The position numbers and the translations under genes are program-made. The notes under the pieces were generated by a model. It worked only from the letters and a program-made list of their open reading frames with translations. It had not been told where the DNA came from and did no database searches. DNA of 64,000 bases from Ostrinia nubilalis. Lineage: Eukaryota > Arthropoda > Insecta > Lepidoptera > Crambidae. This document shows, piece after piece, positions 1-11,437 of this stretch. Each line of letters starts with the position of its first letter. Position 1 is the first letter of the stretch. The stretch spans positions 13,484,001 to 13,548,000 of the forward strand of contig NC_087099.1 of the NCBI RefSeq assembly GCF_963855985.1, written 5' to 3'.

Positions 1-689
1 ATACGTTCATTATGATTAGTATCATTTTTAGTGTTCCGTAGTCCTGACAAGGAACCCTTATATAGTTTCGATATGTCTGTCTGTCTGTCCGAGGTTTTGC
101 TTCCATACTAGTCTAGTCATGTAGTCGGAATAGGTTGAGTGATTCTTTCAGGCAGTACATTTTCGCATGTTAACAGCACTATGGAACCGCTGGGAAGGGG
201 TATCTTTGTTCAACAATTACGTCGAAACTAATAGACGTAGACTAATAAATTAACATTCGTTTTGTAGAATAGCTCAAATAATATTAATACAATGCAAATA
301 AAACATACTTTAACGACCTGGTTTTTATTGTGTTAGAAAATAACTGAAAAAGAAGTGAAAAAAATATTTATTTTTCTAATTAAATCCATTCTTACTCCTT
401 TAAAATGTATGAAACTTGTGTCTGTTTTCTACTTCTACTAATAGATAATTTTATTGGCTATCGCATGATATAAAATATTTGCTTATTAGTGTTAAGCTAC
501 CCACGCTGTCACTTGTTTTTGAAGGAAGAGGTGAAAAATAAAAATTAAAAACTTTAATCCTTGTAGGTAATTTTGCGAGAAATGGGTCAAGCCCCAAATT
601 TGAAGTATATTGTGGTAACGACAGACAACTACTTACGGAACCCTACACTGCGGGTGCCACGACACGTACTTGCCAGTTTTTTTGTTATT

Positions 690-931
690 TTAACTCAATT
701 TAATATAATTTCCTTCATGTGTCACTATATATTTTGGCGGTGCATGAAAATGGCTGCAATTGGCTTCTTTTATGGCTCCATCTTTATTCAATTTTATTTT
801 TGCTTTACACCCAGCATTCTTCTTTGAACAGTAATAGTTCAGAGAGCTTGCATTTTGTGAGTATGTAAACCCATTCATCATCAGCAGTGGCTTGCCTTTA
901 CTTGAGGGGATGAACTTGTACGACATTTTTC
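690..931 (-). CDS. mod(mdg4): mod(mdg4)-type alternative 3' exon, FLYWCH finger (minus 1)
   Basis: This terminal exon would supply the isoform-specific C-terminus of a BTB chromatin protein. The acceptor is tatagtttcag at 932 onward on the minus strand; GA completes the split codon and the frame runs K-MSYKFIPS to a stop at 690. Counting from that Met, the FLYWCH core is F20-T-Y22, Y31-Y-C33, C40 and H59-x-H61, a C-x6-C-x18-H-x-H ligand set, followed by PPKYIV and GNYIKL. The Met is internal to the exon and not a translation start. It is the duplicate of the exon at 2764-3005. Gene identity rests on the array of FLYWCH terminal exons, since no BTB exon is present. Confidence 0.88.
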
Positions 932-1681
932 CTGAAACTATAATTCGATTATAAAATAAATAACTAGGTACTTAGATCTAACTTTCTGACTACATTGGGT
1001 GTCACGAATTATTTGACGCGGGTAGTATACGTTCATTATGATTAGTATCATTTTTAGTGTTCCGTTGTCCTAACAAGGAACCCTTATAGTTTCGATATGT
1101 CTGTCTGTCTGTCCGAGGTTTTGCTTCCATACTAGTCTAGTCATGTAGTCGGAATAGGTTGTGTGATTCTTTCAGGCATTGCTTTTTCGCATGTTAACAG
1201 CACTATGGAACCGCTGGGAAGGGGTATCTTTGTTTAACAACTACCGTCGAAACTAATAGACGTAGATTAATAAATTTACATTCGTTTTGTAGAATACCTC
1301 AAATAATATTAATACAATGCAAATAAAACATACTTTAACGACCTGGTTTTTATTGTGTTAGAAAATAACTGAAAAAGAAGTGAAAAAAATATGTATTTTT
1401 CTAATTAAATCCATTCTTACTCCTTTATTTTAAAGAAACTTGTGTCTGTTTTCTACTTCTACTAATAGATAATTTTATTGGCTATCGCATGATATAAAAT
1501 ATTAGCTTATTAGATTAGTGTTAAGCTACCCACGCTGTCACTTGTTTTTGAAGGAAGAGGTGAAAACTAAAAATTAAAAACTTTAATCCTTGTAATTTTG
1601 TGAGAAATGAGTGAAGCCCCAAATTTGAAGTATATTGTGGTAACGACAGACAACTACGAACTGCGCGTGGCACGACACGTA

Positions 1682-2740
1682 GGGGAGACTGGGTACGGTT
1701 GAAACAATTTTGCTTTAATTGTCAATAATTTTGTTGTTTAATAACCAAGTGACGATTATGATACGTGAAATTGAAATTTGAAGTTTTAGCTATGATATGG
1801 CTGTATCATTATAGTTCCCGGGTTACTATTCATAGAAATATACGAAATTTAAAAAAAAAGAAATTTTGTTTCAACCGTCCCCATGCCAGGGGCGGTTGAA
1901 ACAGCGATTGGAATCTGTTGAAATACATACAAATAATACAAAAAGTACTAATAAAACGTGTTTTATTTATCATTAATACTACGAATATTAAAATTATGGT
2001 ACCACATGACGACATTAATCAGTCTAAGTATTTAATATTTCTAAAACATTAATTAGCCTTTGATAAGTAGTAAACATTTAAAAAAATAACAGAAATATGA
2101 TTAACTAAACGATATTTCCAAACCTAATAAACATTAATAATAAAATAATATTACCATTCTGAATAAAGTTAACGAAAATCTTTTTTTGTTTTCAAACTAT
2201 CCTTTTCCGCCACTTTCCGCAGTGAATCTCCAGCTTTTACCTCCTCTTATGCTTTACTAAGTCAATTTCCTCTCTGGAAATATTCCTTACCCAAACTCTC
2301 GGTATCTACAAAAAATAAACATTAATAAATTTTCTGTTTCAACCGTACCCACAAAAAATGTTTCAACCGTCCCCAACCCCACTTTTGGTAAAATATACTT
2401 TATAGTTTCGACACTAATGATAACACATTAAAAATAGTTACTGGACCTTATTCTACAAGCTTCATTTTAATCGCAAACGCACACTCGATACATTCACATA
2501 AAAAGAACAGGTAGTATAAGCGTTAATGTCTGAAGAAAAATACTTAGTTTTGGGTAGTAAAAAACAATATGGGGTTTTGCACACAACGTCAACGCGTTAG
2601 GAAGTTTTAGGCATTAAATTCGTGTTCGGACCTGTTGTCAGCTTCTTTTTCCCCTAGAACCCCTAACTCCTCGCGGAACCGTTTACGAGATATTTGCTCT
2701 GTTTCAACCGTCCTTTGTTTCAACCGTACCCAGTCTCCCC
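1682..2740. mobile_element. TIR DNA transposon (TA target), non-autonomous, 1059 bp
   Basis: The terminal inverted repeats begin ggggagactgggtacggttg and are perfect over about 24 bp. A TA flanks both ends (1680-1681 and 2741-2742). The duplicate unit at 1-960 shows the uninterrupted site cacgtacttg, which proves the insertion boundaries. Several gtttcaaccgt motifs recur inside. TA duplication suggests the IS630/Tc1/mariner superfamily. No transposase ORF is seen. Confidence 0.88.
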
Positions 2741-2763
2741 TACTTGGCCAGTTTTTTGTTATT

Positions 2764-3005
2764 TTAACTCAATTTAATATAATTTCCTTCATGTGTCACA
2801 ATATATTTTGGCGGTGCATGAAAATGGCTGCAATTGGCTTCTTTTATGGCTCCATCCTTATTCAATTTTATTTTTGCTTTACACCCAGCATTCTTCTTGG
2901 AACAGTAATAGTTCAGAGAGCTTGCATTTTGTGAGTATGTAAACCCGTTCATCATCAGCAGTGGCTTGCCTTTACTTGACGGGATGAACTTGTATGTCAT
3001 TTTTC
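2764..3005 (-). CDS. mod(mdg4): mod(mdg4)-type alternative 3' exon, FLYWCH finger (minus 2)
   Basis: The acceptor lies at 3006-3007 (ag on the minus strand), GA completes the split codon, and translation reads K-MTYKFIPS to the stop at 2764. Protein sequence is identical to the exon at 690-931 except Thr for Ser at residue 2, with zinc ligands C33, C40, H59 and H61. The upstream intron sequence is also duplicated. The 1059-bp transposon sits just beyond the stop codon, 23 bp away, so it separates this exon from its ancestral 3' untranslated region and polyadenylation region. Isoform expression may therefore differ from its twin. Confidence 0.87.
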
Positions 3006-3045
3006 CTGAAACTATAATTCGATTATAAAATAAATAATACTAGTC

Positions 3046-3150
3046 TTGTCTGCGAGCACGTAGAATTTTAGTCCAATGACCCCAAGCTACTCATCCTTTT
3101 CGCTCGCGCGTAATTTGGGGTCATTGGACAAAATTCTACGTGCTCACAGA
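3046..3150. mobile_element. Short inverted-repeat MITE
   Basis: The ends tctgcgagcacgtagaattt and its near-complement aattctacgtgctcacaga form arms of about 34 bp around a GC-rich centre containing cgctcgcgcg. It lies in the intron just upstream of the exon at 2764-3005. No coding capacity. Confidence 0.7.
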
Positions 3151-3809
3151 CCGGGCTTTACGTACCTAAATCTAACTAGGTACGTGCCATAAGACATCCA
3201 AAAATAAGTATGGTCTTGAACAGCAATGAACAGTTTGAGATTGAGTGTCTGTCGAAGAAAATGCCTTGACAATATTAAGATAAGTTAGCTTAATTTATTT
3301 ATTATGACACTTGTAACTTGAAAATACATTTAATTGCTATATTTTGTGATATTACGAGTTGAAAACTTTTTCATCTAAGTCATTGTCGATACAGTCGAAT
3401 ATAGGTACAAAATTAGCAAACATGACATATTAGCGATTTTATTGCGATGTGAATATAACATGTTTTCCAAATGCCTTCAAAAAAGTTATTAACACTTTCA
3501 CAGCGACCCACGAACTCGTTCCGTGCTCCTTAAATTTCTCTAACTCTATAGTCGATACAAATATGCCGAAAAACGCCCGCGCACTAGAAGTAGCGGCGCA
3601 ATAAATCGCCCTGCTGTCAAAGTGTTAGACTAGGCGCAGACCACCAATTTTTAGTTGGCCGATATTTGTGCCCGATTTTAAACTGTATGAAGAATCGGCC
3701 AAATCAATTCGGTGTAATGTGCGCACTTCCATACATGCCCATACTGATCAACTGCCCGATTATACTATCGGCCGACGAAAAATCGATGGTCTGCGCCTAG
3801 GCTTAAGGT

Positions 3810-4048
3810 TTACATTTTTACATAAGTCCCTGACATTGTTTGATAATATTTTGGGGGCTCGTGTGTGTGATCACAATTAGCAATTACCACGTTCCCTTCT
3901 TCGGACAACTTCACGCGAGCCCTGCATCCCGCTCTCATCCTCCTCGAGCAGTAATAGTTCCTGCTTCTGTTATCCTTGCGATAAGTAAACCCGTTCATCA
4001 TCAGCAGCTGGGTTCCTTTAGAAGTCTGTATCATTGTGTACCACTGTC
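3810..4048 (-). CDS. mod(mdg4): mod(mdg4)-type alternative 3' exon, FLYWCH finger (minus 3)
   Basis: Acceptor aacttccag, then GA plus CAG TGG TAC ACA ATG: the exon starts QWYTMIQTSKG. From the Met the core is F16-T-Y18, Y27-Y-C29, C37 and H56-x-H58. The Cys-Cys spacer is seven residues (SRRMRAG), one more than in the exons at 690 and 2764. The tail is EPPKYYQTMSGTYVKM. The finger is more basic than the neighbouring left-end copies and is closest to the exon at 9182. Confidence 0.87.
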
Positions 4049-4106
4049 CTGGAAGTTAGAATCTTTCATCATTGATTAGAGTTAGAATAATAATTGTAAT
4101 TGTAAG

Positions 4107-4235
4107 CCACGATAGCCGAACGGTGAAGGGGTCGGACTGGCCGACTCGTGATCCGGGGAACGCGGGTTCGGTCCCCGCCACCGCTCGACTATTGTGGTGA
4201 GCTCACTCGTGATACAAGCATATTTTATATATCTT
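4107..4235 (+). mobile_element. tRNA-derived SINE
   Basis: An A box (tagccgaacggt, 4113) and a B box (gggttcggtcc, 4164) are spaced as in a tRNA gene and are followed by an AT-rich tail. There is no foldable acceptor stem, so it is a SINE and not a functional tRNA. A related copy on the other strand lies at 20640-20737. Confidence 0.72.
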
Positions 4236-4447
4236 TAAAATAAAAATAATCAAACTTTTGCGTTAAACTCATTTGAATTCAATAACATTTTGTTGAATAA
4301 CGTTCTTTTATTTTTACACTACACTTGTCTGTAGCATATACTTTCAGAACTATGGATATGGATTAGTATCCAAACAAAGTTGGCAAAGTCTTCGATACCC
4401 TGTCAGAGCACAATGAAATAGAGTATGGGTCCAAAATGAATGTAACT

Positions 4448-4683
4448 TCACAACTTCACATAATCCCCTGCTTTCGTCACTAGATATTTTGGTGGAGGAT
4501 GAATGTGGTTGCAAATGGCGTCCTTTATGGATCCTCCTGCAGTTAGTTTTATTCTTGCTCTACAACCGTTGTTTTTCTTTGAACAGTAGTAGTTTAGGGT
4601 CTGAGCTTGTCGGAAATATGTGAACCCGTTCATCATCAGTAATGGTTTGCCTTTGGACGAGAGAATGAACCGGTACGATTGTT
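4448..4683 (-). CDS. mod(mdg4): mod(mdg4)-type alternative 3' exon, FLYWCH finger (minus 4)
   Basis: The acceptor attgttccag gives AA then CAA TCG TAC, so the exon begins QSYRFILSSKG. The core contains NGFTY, LNYYC, a GC six residues later and the final HIHPPPKYLV, ending GDYVKL. It founds a four-member paralogue group with the exons at 5347, 6983 and 7581, which share NHIHPPP. The first Pro of the usual FIPS is Leu here. Confidence 0.88.
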
Positions 4684-5346
4684 CTGGAACAATAAATAAC
4701 AATATTTAAATTATAAAAAAATATGAAACATTCGTTTTTGTCAAATTTTTTGGCGATACCTTCGCAAGGGCAATTTGACATCATATACCGTAACGTATCA
4801 ATAACATAAAAAACTTTTTAATGAAATTGAATCTTGAAAGAATTACATTTTTACATATTCACTTTATATTTATTTTAGTTAGTTAGTTATTATGGTCAGG
4901 AGGAAAAAGGTACACTGTTATTCCGGATCATAAGACCAAAACTCACAAGTCTGTAAATTGTGAAACGTTTATTAAGTAGTGTCTCGTTATTTCTTTTAAC
5001 AAGTCAATAATTAAGAGGAGTATCGTTCAACATTTCGAAAGCTTTTCTGTTTTAATCATTGTTCTCTCGCATTCGTAACTTCATTCCCGCATTCGACTTG
5101 ACTGTTTTCACATCTTTCATGCCGGGCATTTATGTACTAATGTGATCCCCATGGTAAAAATCACGAATCAGTTGTATTCCTTCATCGTACAGTTTTCAAG
5201 GCTTAGGTTAGTTAATTTTGTCACTTGTAGCAATTTGTAATTCCGCAGGTGGAGCTATTTTTTTACAACTTTCACTCCTTTATTGGGACTAGCTGGTAGA
5301 TTACGTAACACTTTTGCCACAGCCCACAGCTAAAATGTATGTAACT

Positions 5347-5582
5347 TCACAACTTCACATAATCTCCTGTTATCGTCACTATATATTTTGGTGGAGGATG
5401 AATGTGGTTGCAAATGGCTTCTTTTATCGCTCCTTCTGCAGTTAGTTTTATTCTCGCTCTACAACCATTATTTTTCTTTGAACAGTAGTAGTTCAGGGAC
5501 TGAGCTTGCTGTGAATATGTGAACCCGTTCATCATCAGCAAAGGTTTGCCTTTCGACGAGGGAATGAACCGGTACAATGATT
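5347..5582 (-). CDS. mod(mdg4): mod(mdg4)-type alternative 3' exon, FLYWCH finger (minus 5)
   Basis: Acceptor ctttccag, then AA, TCA, TTG, TAC: SLYRFIPSSKG. The ligands are the Cys of LNYYC, the Cys of NNGC, and the two His of NHIHPPP. It ends GDYVKL, one stop codon after the conserved Leu. The sequence flanking the stop (acttcacataat) is shared with the exons at 4448 and 6983, so the duplications included the 3' side. Confidence 0.88.
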
Positions 5583-6982
5583 CTGGAAAGATAACACACT
5601 ATCTTTTTATGATTGAAGACATTTAAAAAGGCGTTAATCTTCCTAAATATGTTAAACCATTGTTATTGTTTATTATTGCTCCCCGTCTTCCAGAGTTTCA
5701 ATTAAAAAGGTTATAAAATTAATATAAATCATCATCTGCCTAGACAGCATATTACCTTGGATTTGGCAAGCCAAACTTCAGTCGGCGACTTTTCGCAAGT
5801 CATCATTCCACTTATATTATAGAAATTGCAATCAAGAACTGGATAATAAATTGTAACATGTGTCATGTAACAGTTCACACATAGACGACAGATTCTGGTG
5901 GGCTGACCTCAAAACTAGGATTTAATCCCTATTTATTTTTAAATTATTCAATCAATTTTACCCTAATATGATTTTTTAAGATTGTCTTGGTAACACTGAA
6001 AAATTAAAACATTATTTCATTTTATTTATTAAATAGGCCAACCAACAAGACATACACTAAAACAATCTTTACAACATTTTTGAACTTAATAATATATTTT
6101 TATCAATCCACAATTATTTACAACTGATAAATAAAGCCAATTACACACTTTTTTTAGTATAGGTACCCATTTGTAGATCAAATTATCGTAAAAATAGTTT
6201 CATCATTAGAGCCACTAACAAATATATAATACTGCATTTAGTCATTTAGACATCTTTCATGAACGCATTGTGAAGTTTCGCCGTCTCCTTCAATCTACTT
6301 GATTTTTAGCGTATTACCATGTTAATTGTGTTTAACTTTTTTTAATGTTAATGTTAATTTTTTATAATGTTTTAATGTTAATATTTTCTTTTGCATGCAT
6401 AAATTATGCTTCACGTCTGTCTCCTTTTCAACTTTGACAGTACAACCTAGCTTTAGAAACTTTAAAGGCCAATGTATATAACCCACTTAATTTTAAGCTG
6501 CATGTGTCAAACAAGGCTGTATGTTTCTTTAATAAAGATAAATAATAAAAAAGAAAAGAAAATTAAGGCATGACACTGATGCTGCGAATAATATTAGTGA
6601 CATGAACGGTTGGTGTTGATAGACCGTCTTTATTCCAATTACCCGACTGTCCCAGAAGGAGGTTTATATTTTTGAGTGTATGTATGTATATTTCATTGGC
6701 ACGGCCTACAGCCTAAACGGCTTGATTTTAGCGTAAGAGGTGTCATTAAACTCGTATAAATCGTGAGAATGACACTGGCTACATTAAATAAAATTGAAAA
6801 AAATCAAAATGGCGGATTTCAGGCTCCATAATGTCTTTAGAAATTTTTTTTTTTCTCAAAAGTTATCGAGTGGTGTATCAAAATAAAGGGCTTTTTATGT
6901 AGCTTACAAAAATTTATGGTACTTAACTTACCCACACTTACGTAACACTTTTGCACAGCCTACAGCTAAAATATATTTAAAT
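5583..6982. other. Intronic/intergenic stretch, no gene seen
   Basis: AT-rich sequence without a supported exon. The part around 6655-6725 (gagtgtatgtatgtatattt followed by cctaaacggcttgatttta) has the look of a common lepidopteran interspersed repeat. No FLYWCH remnant was found on either strand. Confidence 0.5.
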
Positions 6983-7221
6983 TCACAACTTCACATAATA
7001 TCCTGTTTTCGTCACTAAATATCTTGGAGGAGGATGAATGTGGTTGCAAATGGCTTCTTTTATTGCTCCTTCTGCAGTTAGTTTTATCCTCGCTTTACAA
7101 CCGGAGTCTTTCTCTGAACAGTAGTAGTCCAGGGACTGATCTCGCTGTGAATATGTGAACCCGTTCATCATCAGTAAAGGTTTGCATCCTTTGAACGAGG
7201 GAATGAACCGGTACAATGGTT
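6983..7221 (-). CDS. mod(mdg4): mod(mdg4)-type alternative 3' exon, FLYWCH finger (minus 6)
   Basis: Acceptor ctttccag, then AA, CCA, TTG, TAC: PLYRFIPSFKGCKPLL. One residue (Cys) is inserted after the SFKG turn compared with the 4448 and 5347 copies. The core reads LDYYC, DSGC and NHIHPPP and ends GYYVKL. The one-residue insertion is shared in position with the exon at 7581 (Ser there), which supports a direct duplication between the two. Confidence 0.87.
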
Positions 7222-7580
7222 CTGGAAAGATAATTCACTATCTTTTTATGACTGAAGACATTTAAAACGGTTATAATATTGACGGAATTGTACCTATATT
7301 TTCCCCGGAAACGTAGGTATGATAAAATCTTTCAGAATTGTAACTAAAAATAGAAGGTTATGAACCTTAAGACTGCCTCGATTATAATGAACTTTAAAAC
7401 GTAATAAAATTTAATCAAATCACATTAATTTATTTACATTGACCTAATGAACTAAAGCATAAAGGCAGAATACTGATGCTGTATGTAATGCTGCGTATTT
7501 TTCGTGACAAAACGTTTTAATTTGAGTTATCGTTCTAAGTACTTTTAAATTATATTGTCTACAAATCGCTGCTAATGTTG

Positions 7581-7825
7581 CTAAGGATATATCTTCACAT
7601 AATTCCCTGTATTCGTCACTAAATATCTTGGAGGAGGATGAATGTGGTTGCAAATGGCTTCTTTTATTGCTCCTTCTGCAGTTAGTTTTATTCTCGCTCT
7701 ACAACCGGAGTCTTTCTTTGAACAGTAGTAGTTCAGGGTATGGCCTTGCTGTGAATATGTGAACCCGTTCATCATGAGTAAAGGTTTGCTTCCTTTGGAC
7801 GGGGGAATGAATCGGTACGATAATT
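7581..7825 (-). CDS. mod(mdg4): mod(mdg4)-type alternative 3' exon, FLYWCH finger (minus 7)
   Basis: The acceptor tttccag at 7826 gives AA, TTA, TCG, TAC: LSYRFIPPSKGSKPLL, then MMNGFTYS. The Met at 7775 is internal, so the exon starts 50 bases before it. Ligands are in LNYYC, DSGC and NHIHPPP. The C-terminus reads GNYVKIYP, three residues past the usual stop because the ancestral stop region has changed. Confidence 0.87.
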
Positions 7826-9181
7826 CTGGAAAAAAAATGCCATATTTAAGACAAGATTTTTTAAAGGGCTATTCATGCTGACTGCAGTGAGAAATTAAAT
7901 CATAATTCATTTTATTCAAATAATCACATTTATTTAATAAACTCACATCCAAACAGCGCATCCAGCCTGTATCCTAATACTGTTGCTGTGAGTCTATCTA
8001 TTATTTGCTGAAACGAACAACCAGGGTTGCTACTTTCAAGTTATTTTTTTTTTTGTTAAACTAACGTTTTGACTCAGATTAATTTTCATCTTTATACAGG
8101 GTGTCCCGTAATGCAACGTCAAGCCGGAACTGGGTGTTGAGGCAAGTTATGCTGGTTATCAGAAAAATATTAAAAAAAATCTATGTGTCATTTTGTCAAA
8201 ATAATAGGTACCTATTTAAAAAAAACAAAAAAATCTACTCCCGGTGACGGTCTTTTTACTCGTGTTGCCACAAATCTTCACTTTTTCAAAAAAATATTTT
8301 TTGTTATGTAATCCTGAAGAATGCTTCTCTAAATTGTTATCAAAATTACAAAACCAGCTACTCCAGCTTGGATGAAAAAAATACATTATTCCCAATAAAA
8401 TTTTCAAAATAAAAATTTTGTCTAGTTTAAACCGACTGTACTGAAAAAAAAATGTACTACGCGAGTGTGGCAAGTGACGTCATAATTTGGCGCATTTAGT
8501 AAGGATTCCAAAATAGTATAACACTTGGTAAATTCTTGCTGAAATTGTCGACAATTTTTGTTTTTTTGGAAATAAACCCGTTCTTAACTTTATCTACCTT
8601 GGTTAAAAATTATTATTCTAATGTGCCCAAAATAAGTTTCTGGCTTAAGGAAGGTGGAGAAGCCATTTTAAAAGGTCCCTGTTACCAAGTACAAGTGCAG
8701 GCAGAGCAGGTAGTAAAGGCGCGCGCGCACGGGTGACTTTTGTCATAGTATGTCAAGTACTAATTACTGTCTAGGTGACAAAAGTTTCTGTGACTGACTG
8801 TACGGTAGTCAGTCACAGAAACTATAATGTTTATTTTCTCAATATTTTAGGCATGCATAAGTATTTAACAATGTTAATTGTTAAATAATAAGTAGGTACT
8901 AATTAATCTACTCTATCGCATTGGGCTAACCTGTAATGTAATGTTAGAGATTTAATTGTTGTTAATTAAATAAATAAATTAACATCGAATATAATTACAA
9001 AACTCATTTTAGTTTTACTTCAATGTTTTACTAACATTGTTCCAAATAACACCACAAAAAAGTATTTACAATTACAAACACCTACACAAAGCAGAACTAC
9101 TGATATTCTATTTTGTAGATCCTGGCTAGTGGCTTCACAGGAGTTGCAGCGGTGGGAACGAGAGTCCCGTGCTATTCTATT
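7826..9181. other. Intron sequence with repeats and a perfect hairpin
   Basis: No exon is supported. A tacagggtgtcccgtaatgc transposon-like terminus lies at about 8095. A perfect 17-bp hairpin is at 8783-8823. The stretch 9118-9180 is an interspersed repeat whose other copy (around 15350-16110) is split by a hAT element. Confidence 0.55.
8783..8823. repeat. Perfect 17-bp inverted repeat with 7-nt loop
   Basis: Arms agtttctgtgactgact and agtcagtcacagaaact enclose gtacggt. Weaker inverted sequences (gtgacttttgtca at 8739 and tgacaaaag near 8776) lie outside, so it is probably part of a small MITE. Confidence 0.75.
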
Positions 9182-9420
9182 CTACACTTTAACATAACGT
9201 CCTGAAGGTGTAATATAGTATCTCGGCGGTTCATGATTGTGATCACAGAGAGCTTCCTTCACAGCGCCTTCTGCAGACAACTTCACCCGAGCCTTGCATC
9301 CTTGAACTCTCCTCGAGCAGTAATAGTTCCAGCTTTTGTTGTCTTTGCGGAAAGTAAACCCCTTCATCATCAGCAAAGTCCCTCTGCGTGACTGAGACGG
9401 TATCATTATGTACGAATGAC
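9182..9420 (-). CDS. mod(mdg4): mod(mdg4)-type alternative 3' exon, FLYWCH finger (minus 8)
   Basis: Acceptor aaacttttag, then GT, CAT, TCG, TAC: HSYIMIPSQSRRGTLLM. The core is KGFTF, WNYYC with a true Trp in the FLYWCH 'W' region, then QGC, and DHNHEPPRYY, ending GRYVKV. The SRR turn replaces the usual SSKG. It resembles the exon at 3810 more than its direct neighbours. The stretch just upstream (about 9475-9790) is interspersed repeat. Confidence 0.87.
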
Positions 9421-9489
9421 CTAAAAGTTTAATATAAGATTTTAAACTTTCGCGTTCCGTTTCAACTAAAATCAAAATCAAAATCAAAA

Positions 9490-9790
9490 TTTTCTTTATT
9501 TGTTTAGACTAATTAAATTAGTTCTTGCAAATCGTCAAATGCTCTTAAGGAGCCTACACATGTCTCATTCTTTTTTGCCCTACCAGCGCTTCGAGACAAA
9601 CATTTGGCAAGTGCTGAAAAGAAGCGCCGCAACAAACTCAGTTACCACTAAAATAGAGAAACACGAGTTATATGAGTTGTGTTGTTGTGACCACGGCTGC
9701 AGTATAGCAGCTGAAACGTCAAGCCGTGAGTACATGTAACTCATATAAAAAATATCGCGTTGAGAGTCGTGTTTCTCTATTAACTTACCT
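9490..9790. mobile_element. Interspersed LINE-like repeat fragment with inverted ends
   Basis: A stretch reading taccagcgcttcgagacaaa with agaagcgccgcaacaaactc has the look of a lepidopteran LINE-associated repeat. It is followed by a segment bounded by agagaaacacga and tcgtgtttctct. No intact coding capacity. Confidence 0.5.
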
Positions 9791-10227
9791 AAAAGTTTAT
9801 AGTCAACTTACACTTTTATTCGCATCTTATGTAACATTAAATAAAATATTATTTTTGAAGATGGTTTAAAAATATGGATATGAAGAGATCAGTAATTTAC
9901 TTAAATATTTATTATGAATGTTTCAATAGAAGACCTACAGAGATACAAATAGAAGTTGCTATTAATAAGTACTCACATGCATAAAGCACATCACCTTCTA
10001 AAACATAAGACAGAAAAAATGGCTATGGAGAATTGGAGATACCATTATAAAATTAATAATGATTATTAAGGCAATATTCAACAGAATAGCACACAATTTA
10101 CAGAAGAATACATAGTATGTATGTTATTTACAGAAGAATATATAGTATGCATATTGCATATTAACGATGCCGAGACCTACGTTAAAACTTTTCGTAACGC
10201 GCTTCAAGCGTAAGATATTTTTATTTT

Positions 10228-10463
10228 TTACATTTTAATATATTGTCCCTTAGGTGTCCTGTAGTATTTCGGGGGTTCGTGCGTGTGATTGCAGTTGGCT
10301 TCTCTAACTTCCCCGTCTACCGACAGCTTCACTCGGGCCTTGCACCCTGACATGATCTTCGAGCAATAGTAATTCAGAGTTTTTCTGTCTTTATGAAATG
10401 TAAACCCGTCCATCATCAGCAAATGGTTGCCTCTGGCTGTCGGTATCATCGTGTAGTTTCGGC
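10228..10463 (-). CDS. mod(mdg4): mod(mdg4)-type alternative 3' exon, FLYWCH finger (minus 9)
   Basis: Acceptor ctttcag at 10464, then GC, CGA, AAC, TAC, ACG, ATG: RNYTMIPTARG. The core is MDGFTF, LNYYC, SGC and NHTHEPPKYYR, ending GQYIKM. A tttatt (AATAAA on the minus strand) lies about 15 bp beyond the stop. First of a four-copy tandem set with 10652, 11055 and the pseudoexon at 12091. These share intron sequence such as gaagatggataaaaatatgg. Confidence 0.88.
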
Positions 10464-10651
10464 CTGAAAGTTTATAATTGTCAACGTAACATCTTATGTA
10501 ACATTAAATATAAGATTATTTAATGAAGATGGATAAAAATATGGATATGAAGACATCAGTATAATTTACTTTTAAAATTTATTAACGACACGTGACTTAA
10601 CAGAGCTGTAATTCACATTTGACGTCTCGCGACATTTGAGATATTGTTTTT

Positions 10652-10887
10652 TTACATTTTAATATATTGTCCGGTGGGTGTCCTGTAGTATTTTGGGGGT
10701 TCGTGCGTGTGATTGCAGTTCGCTTCTCTAACTTCCCCGTCTGCCGACAGCTTCAGCCGAGCCTTACACCCCGACAGGACCTTCGAGCAATGGTAATTCA
10801 GACTTTTCCTGTCTTTGTGAAATGTGAACCCGTTCATCATCAGCAAATGGTTGCCTTTGGCTGTCGGTATCATCGTGTAGTTTCTGC
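10652..10887 (-). CDS. mod(mdg4): mod(mdg4)-type alternative 3' exon, FLYWCH finger (minus 10)
   Basis: Acceptor aaactttcag, then GC, AGA, AAC, TAC: RNYTMIPTAKG. The core has MNGFTF, LNYHC, SGC and NHTHEPPKYYR. The residue before the first zinc Cys is His where most copies have Tyr. It differs from the 11055 copy at only a handful of positions and shares its flanks, including gacgtctcgcgacatttgag on the 3' side. Confidence 0.88.
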
Positions 10888-11054
10888 CTGAAAGTTTATT
10901 TGTCAACATAAAATCTTATGAAACATTAAATATAAGATTATTTATTGAAGATGGATAAAAATATGGATATGAAGACATCAGTACTTTTCATATTTATTGA
11001 TTACACTTAACAGAGCTGTAATTTGACGTCTCGCGACATTTGAGATATTGTTTT

Positions 11055-11290
11055 TTACATTTTAATATATTGTCCGGTAGGAGTTATATAGTATTTTGGG
11101 GGTTCGTGCGTGTGACTGCAGTTCGCTTCGATGATTTCCCCATCTACCGACAGCTTCAGCCGAGCCTTGCACCCTGACAGGATCTTCGAGCAATGGTAAT
11201 TCAGACTTTTCCTGTCTTTGTGAAATGTGAACCCGTTCATCATCAGCAAATGGTTGCCTTTGCGTGTCGGTATCATCGTGTAGTTTCGGC
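11055..11290 (-). CDS. mod(mdg4): mod(mdg4)-type alternative 3' exon, FLYWCH finger (minus 11)
   Basis: Acceptor aaactttcag, then GC, CGA, AAC, TAC: RNYTMIPTRKG. The core is MNGFTF, LNYHC, SGC and SHTHEPPKYYI, ending GQYIKM. Compared with 10652 it changes A to R in the turn and has IIEANCSH in place of VREANCNH. Upstream (11438-11830) a LINE 3' end separates it from the broken fourth copy. Confidence 0.88.
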
Positions 11291-11437
11291 CTGAAAGTTT
11301 ATTTGTAAACATAACATCTTATGTAACATTAAATATAAGATTATTATTGCTATATAATTAGCTTGTAATACTTTCCCTACGACATCAAACTTATAAATAG
11401 TGATAGCAGAAGAAAGAAAAATGTTGTTCCTGCAGCT

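Larger units (their letters stand above)
1..3043. repeat. Tandem segmental duplication of about 1 kb carrying a FLYWCH exon
   Basis: Bases 1-960 and 1028-1680 plus 2743-3043 are two copies of one unit. Both start with tacgttcattatgattag and run through the same non-coding sequence into a FLYWCH exon (690-931 and 2764-3005). The second copy is split by a 1059-bp TIR element at 1682-2740. The exons differ at one residue over 78, so the duplication is recent. The first copy starts at or before the window edge. Confidence 0.9.

Noticed and set aside
4107..4180. tRNA-like A and B boxes
   Set aside because: No acceptor stem pairing and a SINE-like tail; a related copy lies at 20640. Called a SINE and not a tRNA gene.
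9500..9739. 79-codon frame
   Set aside because: Falls within an interspersed LINE-like repeat and an inverted-end segment.
10667..10891. Open frames opposite FLYWCH exons (also at 3840, 14119, 16360, 36348, 56394 and others)
   Set aside because: Mirror frames of strongly conserved exons; no domain, no splice context.
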